Source of the DNA: Gammaproteobacteria bacterium
GTDB lineage: Bacteria > Pseudomonadota > Gammaproteobacteria > JAPPPA01
DNA length: 9,554 nucleotides
NCBI GenBank assembly: GCA_028817755.1
Contig: JAPPPA010000317.1
Location: forward strand, 1-9,554
Direction of reading: 5' to 3'
The notes beneath the pieces were generated by a model. The model made no database searches. It had not been told where the DNA came from and saw only the letters and a program-made list of their open reading frames with translations. A program made the translations under genes and the position numbers. Below, one piece after another: positions 1 through 5,970 of this stretch. The first letter of the stretch is position 1. The number at the start of each line of letters is the position of its first letter.

Positions 1-1
1 G

Positions 2-103
2 CATATTTGTGAAGTGATCGCCGAATGCCGAGGCACTGATGCCGCCACATTGGCGGAACAAACATCAACCACCGCCACTAAATTCTTCAATTTAAGGGCG
101 TAA
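2..103 (+). CDS. TatD family hydrolase, C-terminal end (5' truncated by window edge)
   Basis: The frame ending in TAA at 101-103 is open back to the window edge and encodes about 33 residues, ending in AEQTSTTATKFFNLRA. The pattern (a hydrophobic stretch followed by IAECRGTDAATLAEQT and a terminal T-x-x-x-x-F-F-N-L) matches the C-terminal end of TatD/YjjV-type metal-dependent deoxyribonucleases, which usually read V-A-E-x-R-G ... L-A-E-x-T ... N-x-x-x-L-F. These enzymes are cytoplasmic TIM-barrel hydrolases implicated in DNA processing and repair. All catalytic histidines lie outside the window, so the family call rests only on this tail. Its last 12 bases overlap the stop end of the convergent glycosyltransferase gene. 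The short, too-small-for-ORF-finders fragment is nevertheless convincing because of the conserved pattern. Confidence 0.72.
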   Translation, partial: HICEVIAECRGTDAATLAEQTSTTATKFFNLRA

Positions 104-817
104 CAAGCCTAAGCGCTCAACTAGGTAACGCTCAACGACCATACTGAGCATTCCCAAACCCGCGCCGATAGTGCCGCGCACCGTGCCACTGATTTTCGAG
201 CGGCCCTTGCGACGCAGGCTACTCACCGGCACTTCAACCACACGAATGCCGTGTTGTAGCGCTTTAATCTGCATTTCCACCGTCCATTGGTAACGGCTAC
301 CACGCATATTTAGCCTTGCCAAGTCATAGGAATGAATAGCCCTAAACGGCCCAACGTCTGTGATGGGCGACCACAGATAACTCACCAACTTACATACCAA
401 AGCGGTACCAACACGCTGCGCCCAAGTCATACTCTTGTCTTGGTAAGACTGCCCCGCCTGCCGCGCGCCAATCACCAATGTGTTTTCATCTAAGGAATCT
501 AGTAGCGCTACAACCTCACTCACCGCCACCGATGCATCACCATCCACAAACACAAAGTAGCCTTTTCCAGAGCTGGCAGAGATAGCCTTTTTACAGGCCC
601 AACCGTAACCCTTACGCTGCTCTTGCACTACCTGAGCACCTGCCGCTAAGGCTTTGGTCACGGTATCGTCTGAGCTGCCGTTATCACCCACAATCACCTC
701 ATCTACTAATGGCTTGCCATCACATTGAAGGCCCAGCAAACCACTCACTACCCCAGCGATTGCTTCTGACTCGTTAAGCGCTGGAATTACTGCGGTAACT
801 TTTTGTCTGTTGTACAT
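92..817 (-). CDS. Family 2 glycosyltransferase, polyprenyl-phosphate sugar synthase-like
   Basis: This 241-residue GT-A fold enzyme transfers a nucleotide-activated sugar, probably to a polyprenyl phosphate at the cytoplasmic membrane face. From the chosen ATG at 815-817 I see VTAVIPALNES (7-17), DNGSSDDT (45-52), the metal-binding VDGDA (91-95), DVGPFRAI (154-161), the QWTVEMQ acceptor region (177-183) and the basic RRKGRSKISGT (202-212). This order is typical of Dpm1/WcaA-like GT2 proteins. There are no C-terminal membrane spans, so it is probably soluble or peripheral. The frame is open to an ATG at 872-874, but the extra 19 residues do not fit the family, which begins just before the VIPALNE strand, and they would overlap the divergent gene. 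Another ATG at 827-829 is possible. No strong ribosome-binding site helps decide. Its divergent neighbour is a GT-C enzyme, which suggests a donor/transferase pair. The actual sugar and lipid cannot be told from sequence. Confidence 0.85.
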   Translation of the reverse strand: MYNRQKVTAVIPALNESEAIAGVVSGLLGLQCDGKPLVDEVIVGDNGSSDDTVTKALAAGAQVVQEQRKGYGWACKKAISASSGKGYFVFVDGDASVAVSEVVALLDSLDENTLVIGARQAGQSYQDKSMTWAQRVGTALVCKLVSYLWSPITDVGPFRAIHSYDLARLNMRGSRYQWTVEMQIKALQHGIRVVEVPVSSLRRKGRSKISGTVRGTIGAGLGMLSMVVERYLVERLGLLRP

Positions 818-842
818 ACACAAGCCCATAAATAATGCCGGT

Positions 843-2165
843 ATGACTTCACCCGCCACCTCAAGTTTCCACACAACTCCAGCTGTCCGGTTATTTATCT
901 TTGGTGCGCTCAGCCTTGGCGCATGGATAGCGCTTACCTTGAGCTCGCAATCATTCGGCAGTACAAACCTATGGGATATTTGGCTTTACGTCGGCATCGC
1001 CACTGTTATCTGGATAGCCGCCTATCACGCTCAGCCAAACCTATCCAAAACCCAAATCCTGCTGTGGGCCGCCGCATTCAGGCTGGCGGGATTAAGCGCT
1101 ATCCCGCCGCTTGAAGACGACTTTTATCGATTCTTATGGGACGGGTACGTCAGCGTTAGCGGCCAATCACCCTATGCGTTACCACCGGCAGCTTTCTTTG
1201 GAGTCGAGAATCTAAGCGCAAAACTAGAAACCGTTTTAGACGGCATTAATCACCCAGCTATCGCCACGGTATACGGCCCAGTCGTCCAAGCTGTTTTTGC
1301 GCTTGCTTATGCCATCGCTCCGGCAGAGTTATGGGCGCTAAAACTCTTACTAGTGTTGGTAGAGCTGGGGTTATTTGTAGCGCTCGCAAAACACCTTTCG
1401 GCATCAAAGCTGTTACTGCTTAGCTGGTGCCCGCTGATGGTGTTTTCTACGGCCTTCTCAGCACACACCGAAATCATCGGCATTAGTTTGGCCGTGTGGG
1501 CCTATCTACTCGCAAAACAGCAGAAGCCTATATATGCCGCTGCTGTCTTAGCACTAGCTGCCGGGGCCAAACTGTTTGCGTTGATACTGCTGCCCTGGAT
1601 TTTAGGGCAAACATGGAAGTCGCGGTTTCAGGCCGCCCCTGTATTTGGCATCGTCATCGGCTTACAAGCCCTACCCTTTGCCCTCCTTACCAGCACGATC
1701 ACTGGAGGCATAGCCGCTTGGATAACTGAAGGCCTAGTTGCCATGGGCCAACACTGGCAATTTAACTCGCCGGCAATACTAACGCTCACACAACTAGTCG
1801 GTTTTACAGCTGCAAAAACATTGGCGTTGTTAGTGTTTTTATCTTGGGTTGCTTGGCAGTGGCGCAAACCGGAACCATTACCACCAGCGCATCAACTCTT
1901 CGGGTTAATGCTTATTTGCTCGCCAGTAATAAATCCCTGGTACTGGTGCTGGTTATTACCGTTTGCAGCACTACAAAAAAGCCCGTGGCCTTGGGTGGGT
2001 AGCGTTACTATGTTCTTGTCCTATGCAACCAGCCAAAACCTCGGGCTTGATGCCCAGCTCGGGCATTACATTCCTAGCTGGATACTTTTATTAGAGTTTG
2101 GCGCTATCGCATTGGCTTTATGCTGGGGTAGATACCCAAAGCACCTCCACCCCAATAGAACTTAA
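843..2165 (+). CDS. Polytopic GT-C glycosyltransferase (GT87/mannosyltransferase-like)
   Basis: A 440-residue integral inner-membrane protein with roughly ten hydrophobic segments. Enzymes of the GT-C superfamily take sugar from polyprenyl-phosphate donors and act on the periplasmic side. Sequence signs are the acidic loop after the first spans, EDDFYRFLWDG (91-101), which fits the catalytic D-D motif of this superfamily; then INHPAIATVYGP (135-146), a KLFALILLPW segment (243-252), HWQFNSPAI (304-312), and a late SPVINPWYWCWLLPF (360-374) resembling the P-x(n)-WY-x-x-W-x-x-P motif of bacterial mannosyltransferases. I chose the ATG at 843-845; the frame also offers a TTG at 810, but that would run into the divergent GT2 gene and adds a non-hydrophobic tail. 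The gene ends with a TAA overlapping the convergent downstream gene by four bases. Pairing with the neighbouring GT2 suggests that enzyme supplies its lipid-linked sugar. The acceptor (glycan, lipid or protein) is unknown. Confidence 0.8.
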   Translation: MTSPATSSFHTTPAVRLFIFGALSLGAWIALTLSSQSFGSTNLWDIWLYVGIATVIWIAAYHAQPNLSKTQILLWAAAFRLAGLSAIPPLEDDFYRFLWDGYVSVSGQSPYALPPAAFFGVENLSAKLETVLDGINHPAIATVYGPVVQAVFALAYAIAPAELWALKLLLVLVELGLFVALAKHLSASKLLLLSWCPLMVFSTAFSAHTEIIGISLAVWAYLLAKQQKPIYAAAVLALAAGAKLFALILLPWILGQTWKSRFQAAPVFGIVIGLQALPFALLTSTITGGIAAWITEGLVAMGQHWQFNSPAILTLTQLVGFTAAKTLALLVFLSWVAWQWRKPEPLPPAHQLFGLMLICSPVINPWYWCWLLPFAALQKSPWPWVGSVTMFLSYATSQNLGLDAQLGHYIPSWILLLEFGAIALALCWGRYPKHLHPNRT

Positions 2166-2620
2166 TAGAGCTCAAGATTGAAGCGCTTGTTTAAGTAGTA
2201 AATTAACGCCCGAGAGTCGTTTATACCGACACTGGTTTCCAAGCCATTGCTAGGCTTTTTACACTCCACAACCACTTTGACCAAATCGTTAGCACTGCCC
2301 GACTTAAATGGCTTAAGGGTTTTACGCTTTAGCTTCTTCACAGCACCATCAGGCTTTAACAAGCAAAACGTTTTCCCTGCAGACTCAGCCGTACGCCCTT
2401 TAAAAACAGCACGACCAGCCTCGTAATAATGATCCACTGGCGCAGGCGCGTAATCGTTATAACCACCGCCAGAACCATCGCCCGTACCGTAGCCACCAGT
2501 ACCCGAAGCCAAAGCAGCTGAACTCGCAAACAGCATAGACAGCATTAACGCTGAAACCGTGCGGATAGAAAGAAATTGAGAGGAGCGTATTAAGAGAGTT
2601 TTAAATGTCATCGTCGCCAT
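2162..2620 (-). CDS. Exported Gly-rich protein of unknown function
   Basis: I do not recognise this 152-residue protein by name. It begins with a basic then hydrophobic segment (about residues 18-38) ending ASSAALA-S, a good signal peptidase I site, so it is probably periplasmic or secreted. There is no lipobox. A Gly/Tyr linker (about 40-57) precedes a compact basic domain starting HYYEAGRAVFKGR (64-76). This opening resembles the N-terminal helix of c-type cytochrome domains, but there is no CxxCH, so haem binding is not supported. Only two cysteines occur in the mature part (86 and 120) and could form a disulphide. The end, ALIYYLNKRFNLELY, is likely a conserved helix/strand. Either ATG (residue 1 or 4) could be the start. 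Its stop overlaps that of the convergent GT-C gene by four bases. It may be transcribed alone or after the acidic protein gene 123 bases upstream. Confidence 0.7.
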   Translation of the reverse strand: MATMTFKTLLIRSSQFLSIRTVSALMLSMLFASSAALASGTGGYGTGDGSGGGYNDYAPAPVDHYYEAGRAVFKGRTAESAGKTFCLLKPDGAVKKLKRKTLKPFKSGSANDLVKVVVECKKPSNGLETSVGINDSRALIYYLNKRFNLELY

Positions 2621-2695
2621 ACCAATTAAGTTGTGTATGGCTTTTCGAACAGAACAAAAAAAGAATGTTCCACCGACGGTAAAAATGAAACTTGC

Positions 2696-2715
2696 AGGCC
2701 AATTAATAACGGCCT
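2696..2715. repeat. Short inverted repeat in the 2621-2743 intergenic gap
   Basis: AGGCC (2696-2700) and GGCCT (2711-2715) form a perfect 5-base-pair stem with a 10-base AT-rich loop. It lies in the 123-base gap between the stop of the acidic-protein gene and the start of the exported-protein gene, both on the minus strand. There is no uridine run directly after the stem on either strand, so it is not a clear intrinsic terminator. It could be a weak pause, an operator or chance. A second small palindrome, GGAC-TAG-GTCC, sits at 2734-2744 against the upstream stop codon. A run of seven A (2656-2662) lies nearer the downstream start. No convincing -35/-10 pair is visible here. Confidence 0.25.
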
Positions 2716-2743
2716 ATGGACGCTTTAATTACTGGACTAGGTC

Positions 2744-3124
2744 CTATTGAATTGAGCTGGTCATTAAGTCGGAAGACTGCAAGGCAAGCTCGGCGCAGGT
2801 TTGGCGTTCAAACTCACTTACAGCTTCAGCTTCTTCTAGCGCCTCTGCCAATGTGAGCTTACCTTCTTCATTAAAGCTCAGTGCCGCGCCAGCAAGGCGT
2901 ACTTCAATCTGCTTTTCAGGGCGCTCGTCTTCAACCGTTTTCGGTTCCATCACTTGAACCTGAACATACCGAACACGCTCATTAGAAAACTCCGGCACGG
3001 CCTGCAACCCGCTGGCAATCATGGTGCTTTCTTCATCTGAAAATTCGCGCAAAGAGCCATCACTGTTTAGCACATAGTGCTTCAGCATTTTCACGGCGGC
3101 TAGTGGGTTATCAGATTCAATCAT
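2744..3124 (-). CDS. Acidic conserved-looking hypothetical protein
   Basis: A 126-residue soluble protein that I cannot assign. It has no signal peptide and no membrane segment. The N-terminal part (about 10-45) reads like a small folded unit with K-M-L-K-H-Y-V-L-N followed by SDGSLREFSDEE. The middle (50-60) has an alternating strand pattern, RVRYVQVQVME, and another strand pattern near 72-83. The C-terminal third (88-118) is strongly helix-forming and Glu/Ala-rich, TLAEALEEAEAVSEFERQ, and could be a short coiled coil. There is a single cysteine (110). The frame starts at ATG 3122-3124 with no clear Shine-Dalgarno; residue 13 (an ATG at 3086-3088) is an alternative. It is divergent from mtaD, only 37 bases away if the long mtaD start is used, and 123 bases upstream of the exported-protein gene on the same strand. 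Function is not inferable. Confidence 0.68.
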   Translation of the reverse strand: MIESDNPLAAVKMLKHYVLNSDGSLREFSDEESTMIASGLQAVPEFSNERVRYVQVQVMEPKTVEDERPEKQIEVRLAGAALSFNEEGKLTLAEALEEAEAVSEFERQTCAELALQSSDLMTSSIQ

Positions 3125-3161
3125 GGGGTTAGCGTAGCACTCTGTTGGTTACAGACTATAA

Positions 3162-4586
3162 ATGTGGGCAAATTTAGAGACTTCAAGCCAACCACAGCAC
3201 TCACAAGCTGCGATATATTCTTGGCCCAGTTCATCACACACGCCAGCGACACCAGCCGTGCAACAAGCAGACTTACTTATCTTTCCCGAGTGGCTATTTA
3301 CCGCTCACCCTTCTGAAAACTCTCCTTATGGCGAATGCCATAGCGATTACGGCGTTGCCGTAAAAGACGGGCAAATTGTAGCGATTGCGCCTAGCAATGA
3401 AATAAAAGCACAGTGGCAGTCAGACAACAGCGAAACACATCCTGGCAAGATATTGCTGCCGGGCTTTGTAAATACGCACTGCCACTCCGCCATGACGCTA
3501 CTGCGCGGCATCGCTAATGACCTCCCCCTCATGGAATGGCTAGAAGGCCACATTTGGCCGGCAGAAGGCACACATGTAAACAAGCAGTTTGTGTATGACG
3601 GCACACTGCTCGCGGCAGCAGAAATGCTTCGCTGCGGCACCACATGCTTTAACGATATGTACTTCTTTCCTGAAGCCACACTTAAAGCTGGACTCCAAGC
3701 CGGCATGCGCACCAGCGCCGGTATTATCGCTATCGATTTTCCTAGCGCTTACGCACAAAGTCCGCGGGAGTATCTCGACAAAGGCTTGGACACACTAAGC
3801 CGCTATAAAGACAAGCCAAACGCGAAGATGATGCTCGCTCCGCATGCGCCTTACACGGTTGGCGATGAGTTGTTTGCCGAGATTGCAGCGCTCAGCACCG
3901 AGCATGATTTAGGCATTCACGTACATTTACATGAAACCGCCTTCGAAGTTGCCAGCGCCGTGGACCAAAACGGCAAGCGCCCATTTCAACGGCTACTAGA
4001 TCTCGGCGTGCTCAACAGCAAAACATTAGCTGTACACATGACACAGCTCACTGATGATGAAATTCAACAATGTAGCGACTTGGGCGTTAATGTCGCCCAC
4101 TGTCCAGAAAGCAACCTCAAACTCGCTAGTGGTTTTAGCCCTACTACCGCACTGACCAGAGCTGGTGCCAATGTCTGCATTGGCACCGACGGCGCAGCCA
4201 GTAATAACGACCTAGACATATTAAGCGAGTTGAGAAGCGCCAGCTTGCTAGCAAAAGCGCAAAGCCAAGACGCAACCGCACTCAACGCAGCACAAACGTT
4301 ACAGATGGCAACCTATAACGGCGCCAAAGCGATTGGCTGGGAAGATAAAACTGGCTCGTTACACCTTGGCAAAAGCGCGGACATGCAATTGATCGACCTC
4401 AATCGGCTTGAAACCCAACCCTGTTACGACCCGGTAGCGCAGGTGGTCTATAGCGCTTCTCGGGATCAAATAACTGACGTTTGGTGCCGCGGCGAGGCCT
4501 TAATGCGCGACCGCACACTGAAGACATTGAATGAAGCCGAATTGCTTGCCACCGCAAATGCTTGGCATGAGAAAATACGCGCATGA
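3162..4586 (+). CDS. mtaD: 5'-methylthioadenosine/S-adenosylhomocysteine deaminase, TRZ/ATZ amidohydrolase
   Basis: A cytoplasmic zinc amidohydrolase that deaminates adenine nucleosides; the P. aeruginosa homologue in the same gene order is a methylthioadenosine deaminase. Metal and substrate residues are visible by family pattern: THCHSAM (H106 and H108), HAPY (H228), HVHLHET (H255 zinc, E258), VHM (H292), AHCPESNLKLASG (313-324) and GTDGAASNNDLD (D343). It is 474 residues from the ATG at 3162, longer than the usual roughly 440, because of a Ser/Gln/Pro/Thr-rich N-terminal leader of about 32 residues before QADLLIFPEWL, where the family normally begins. A GTG at 3258-3260 just before this point is a credible alternative start. 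No strong ribosome-binding site is seen for either. Its TGA overlaps the ubiG ATG (ATGA, four bases), which indicates translational coupling. First gene of mtaD-ubiG-mupP. Confidence 0.9.
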   Translation: MWANLETSSQPQHSQAAIYSWPSSSHTPATPAVQQADLLIFPEWLFTAHPSENSPYGECHSDYGVAVKDGQIVAIAPSNEIKAQWQSDNSETHPGKILLPGFVNTHCHSAMTLLRGIANDLPLMEWLEGHIWPAEGTHVNKQFVYDGTLLAAAEMLRCGTTCFNDMYFFPEATLKAGLQAGMRTSAGIIAIDFPSAYAQSPREYLDKGLDTLSRYKDKPNAKMMLAPHAPYTVGDELFAEIAALSTEHDLGIHVHLHETAFEVASAVDQNGKRPFQRLLDLGVLNSKTLAVHMTQLTDDEIQQCSDLGVNVAHCPESNLKLASGFSPTTALTRAGANVCIGTDGAASNNDLDILSELRSASLLAKAQSQDATALNAAQTLQMATYNGAKAIGWEDKTGSLHLGKSADMQLIDLNRLETQPCYDPVAQVVYSASRDQITDVWCRGEALMRDRTLKTLNEAELLATANAWHEKIRA

Positions 4587-5290
4587 GCAAGCTAAATGTC
4601 GATCCACAAGAAATTCAGAAATTCGCCAACATCGCTGACAAGTGGTGGGACTTAGAAGGCGAATTCAAACCGCTACACGCGATTAACCCGCTACGTTCCA
4701 ATTACGTTGAGCAATACGCGCCGGTTAAAAATAAAAGCGTCATCGACGTAGGCTGCGGCGGCGGCATTTTGAGCGAAGAGTTAGCCAAACGTGGTGGCAC
4801 CGTCACAGGCATCGACATGGGTGATGCTCAGTTAGATGCAGCACGTATGCACGCCATCGAAAGCGGCCTGACGATCGACTACCAACAAATTCCTGCTGAG
4901 CAAATTGCCGCAGAGAAAGCCGAACAGTTTGAGGTGGTGACCTGCATGGAAATGCTAGAGCACGTGCCAGACCCAGGCTCCATCATTAACGCCTGCGCCG
5001 ATTTGGTTGCACCCGATGGTTGGGTTTTCTTCTCCACCATCAACCGCACAGCTAAAGCGTTTGGCATGGCCATTGTGGGCGTTGAGTACGTATTGAACTG
5101 GCTACCCAAAGGCACCCACGAGTACAAGAAGTTTATTAAACCGGCCGAAATGGCCGTTGCAGCTGAAGAAGCCGGTTTAGTCGTGAAAAACATCTGCGGC
5201 ATGACCTACAACCCATTGTTTGATAGCTACTCGCTAAACCAAGCAGACGTAGATGTGAACTACTTAATGGCTTGTTACAAACCCGCCTAA
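4583..5290 (+). CDS. ubiG: Ubiquinone biosynthesis O-methyltransferase
   Basis: The 235-residue class I SAM-dependent methyltransferase carries out both O-methylation steps of ubiquinone synthesis (on the polyprenyl-dihydroxybenzene and demethylubiquinol intermediates). Length matches E. coli UbiG (about 240). Visible signs are the N-terminal FANIADKWWDLEGEFKPLH region (14-32) with NPLRSNY, SAM motif I DVGCGGG (55-61), GIDMG (77-81) for the ribose-binding acid, the motif II/III segment CMEMLEHVPDP (121-131), and FFSTINRT (149-156) followed by a membrane-facing region near 160-173. Start is the ATG overlapping the mtaD stop by four bases. Its own TAA shares one base with the mupP ATG (TAATG). 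There is no clear Shine-Dalgarno, so translation probably depends on ribosomes arriving from mtaD. The operon combination is shared with Pseudomonas although the three reactions are unrelated. Confidence 0.96.
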   Translation: MSKLNVDPQEIQKFANIADKWWDLEGEFKPLHAINPLRSNYVEQYAPVKNKSVIDVGCGGGILSEELAKRGGTVTGIDMGDAQLDAARMHAIESGLTIDYQQIPAEQIAAEKAEQFEVVTCMEMLEHVPDPGSIINACADLVAPDGWVFFSTINRTAKAFGMAIVGVEYVLNWLPKGTHEYKKFIKPAEMAVAAEEAGLVVKNICGMTYNPLFDSYSLNQADVDVNYLMACYKPA

Positions 5291-5970
5291 TGCAAAACAT
5301 CCCTGTCGTATCACAAATCGAGTGCCTACTGTTCGACCTAGACGGCACGCTTATCGACACCGCTGACGACCTCTGCAATGCCATGCAGGTTTTACTGAAA
5401 AGGCATAACAAACCCGCAGTGCGTGAAGACACGTTCCGCAACGTCGTGTCACATGGTTCGTATGCCATGATTTGTTTGGCCTTTGACGTTGAGCGCGACT
5501 CACCAGAGGTAGAACCACTGCGTACTGAGTTCTTAGAGATTTATCGGCAACAGCTTTCTGCTTACAGCAAGCTATTTGCAGGTATGGGCGAGGTACTGGA
5601 AACCTGCGCCAAACAAGGTAAACGCTGGGGCATTATTACCAATAAGCCCGAGCACCTGACGCTACCGTTGCTAGAGCGCCTATCATTCCCAACGCCACCC
5701 GCAACCGTTGTTTGCGGCGACACCACAACAAAACCCAAACCTAGCCCGCTTCCCATGCTTAAAGCTTTGGAAGACGTTGGTTTGGATGCAAGGCAATGTG
5801 TTTACTTCGGTGATGCCGCTCGCGACATCGAAGCCGCGGCTAACGTAAACATGCCTAGCGTGGCCGTAACCTGGGGTTACATTCAACCGGACGACGATGT
5901 GAACGGTTGGGGCGCAGACTGCGTGATTGATTCCGCCAACGCCATTCTTGAGTGGCAAAAAGCCTTTTAG
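5290..5970 (+). CDS. mupP: HAD phosphatase, N-acetylmuramic acid 6-phosphate phosphatase
   Basis: This 226-residue HAD phosphatase is often annotated as phosphoglycolate phosphatase (Gph). Position directly after ubiG and the tail GYIQPDDDVNGWGAD (197-210) match Pseudomonas MupP, which removes phosphate from MurNAc 6-phosphate in the AnmK-MupP-AmgK-MurU peptidoglycan recycling route. HAD motifs are present in order: FDLDGT (nucleophile D16, acid D18), IITNKP (T117), TTTKPKP (K148 region) and FGDAARD (D175, D179). A helical cap of the C1 type spans about 22-90. The ATG at 5290 shares one base with the ubiG stop. An upstream TTG at 5272 is less likely because it would intrude on ubiG. In Pseudomonas an SDR gene (yciK) follows; here the next gene is convergent, and the TAG overlaps its stop by four bases. 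A true Gph role cannot be excluded. Confidence 0.87.
   Translation: MQNIPVVSQIECLLFDLDGTLIDTADDLCNAMQVLLKRHNKPAVREDTFRNVVSHGSYAMICLAFDVERDSPEVEPLRTEFLEIYRQQLSAYSKLFAGMGEVLETCAKQGKRWGIITNKPEHLTLPLLERLSFPTPPATVVCGDTTTKPKPSPLPMLKALEDVGLDARQCVYFGDAARDIEAAANVNMPSVAVTWGYIQPDDDVNGWGADCVIDSANAILEWQKAF

Noticed and set aside
803..832. Possible sigma-70 promoter TTGTCT (803-808) and CATAAA (827-832) for the GT-C gene
   Set aside because: Only four of six matches in each box with 18-base spacing, and transcription would start nearly at the ATG. Not strong enough to annotate.
818..874. Longer GT2 start at 874, and a TTG start at 810 for the GT-C gene
   Set aside because: Both would make the divergent genes overlap at their 5' ends and add residues not seen in the families. 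The ATGs at 817 and 843 are more plausible, though not proven.
2352..2436. c-type cytochrome call for the exported protein
   Set aside because: The YxxGRxxFKGR opening is suggestive, but there is no CxxCH haem-binding motif anywhere in the protein.
2656..2690. T7 run on the minus strand as an intrinsic terminator after the acidic-protein gene
   Set aside because: The sequence just before the run, ACCGTCGGT, can form only a three-pair stem with a tiny loop, too weak for a terminator.
4879..5202. A 107-residue minus-strand frame within ubiG
   Set aside because: It is an antisense shadow of a clear methyltransferase frame, with no domain and no ribosome-binding site.
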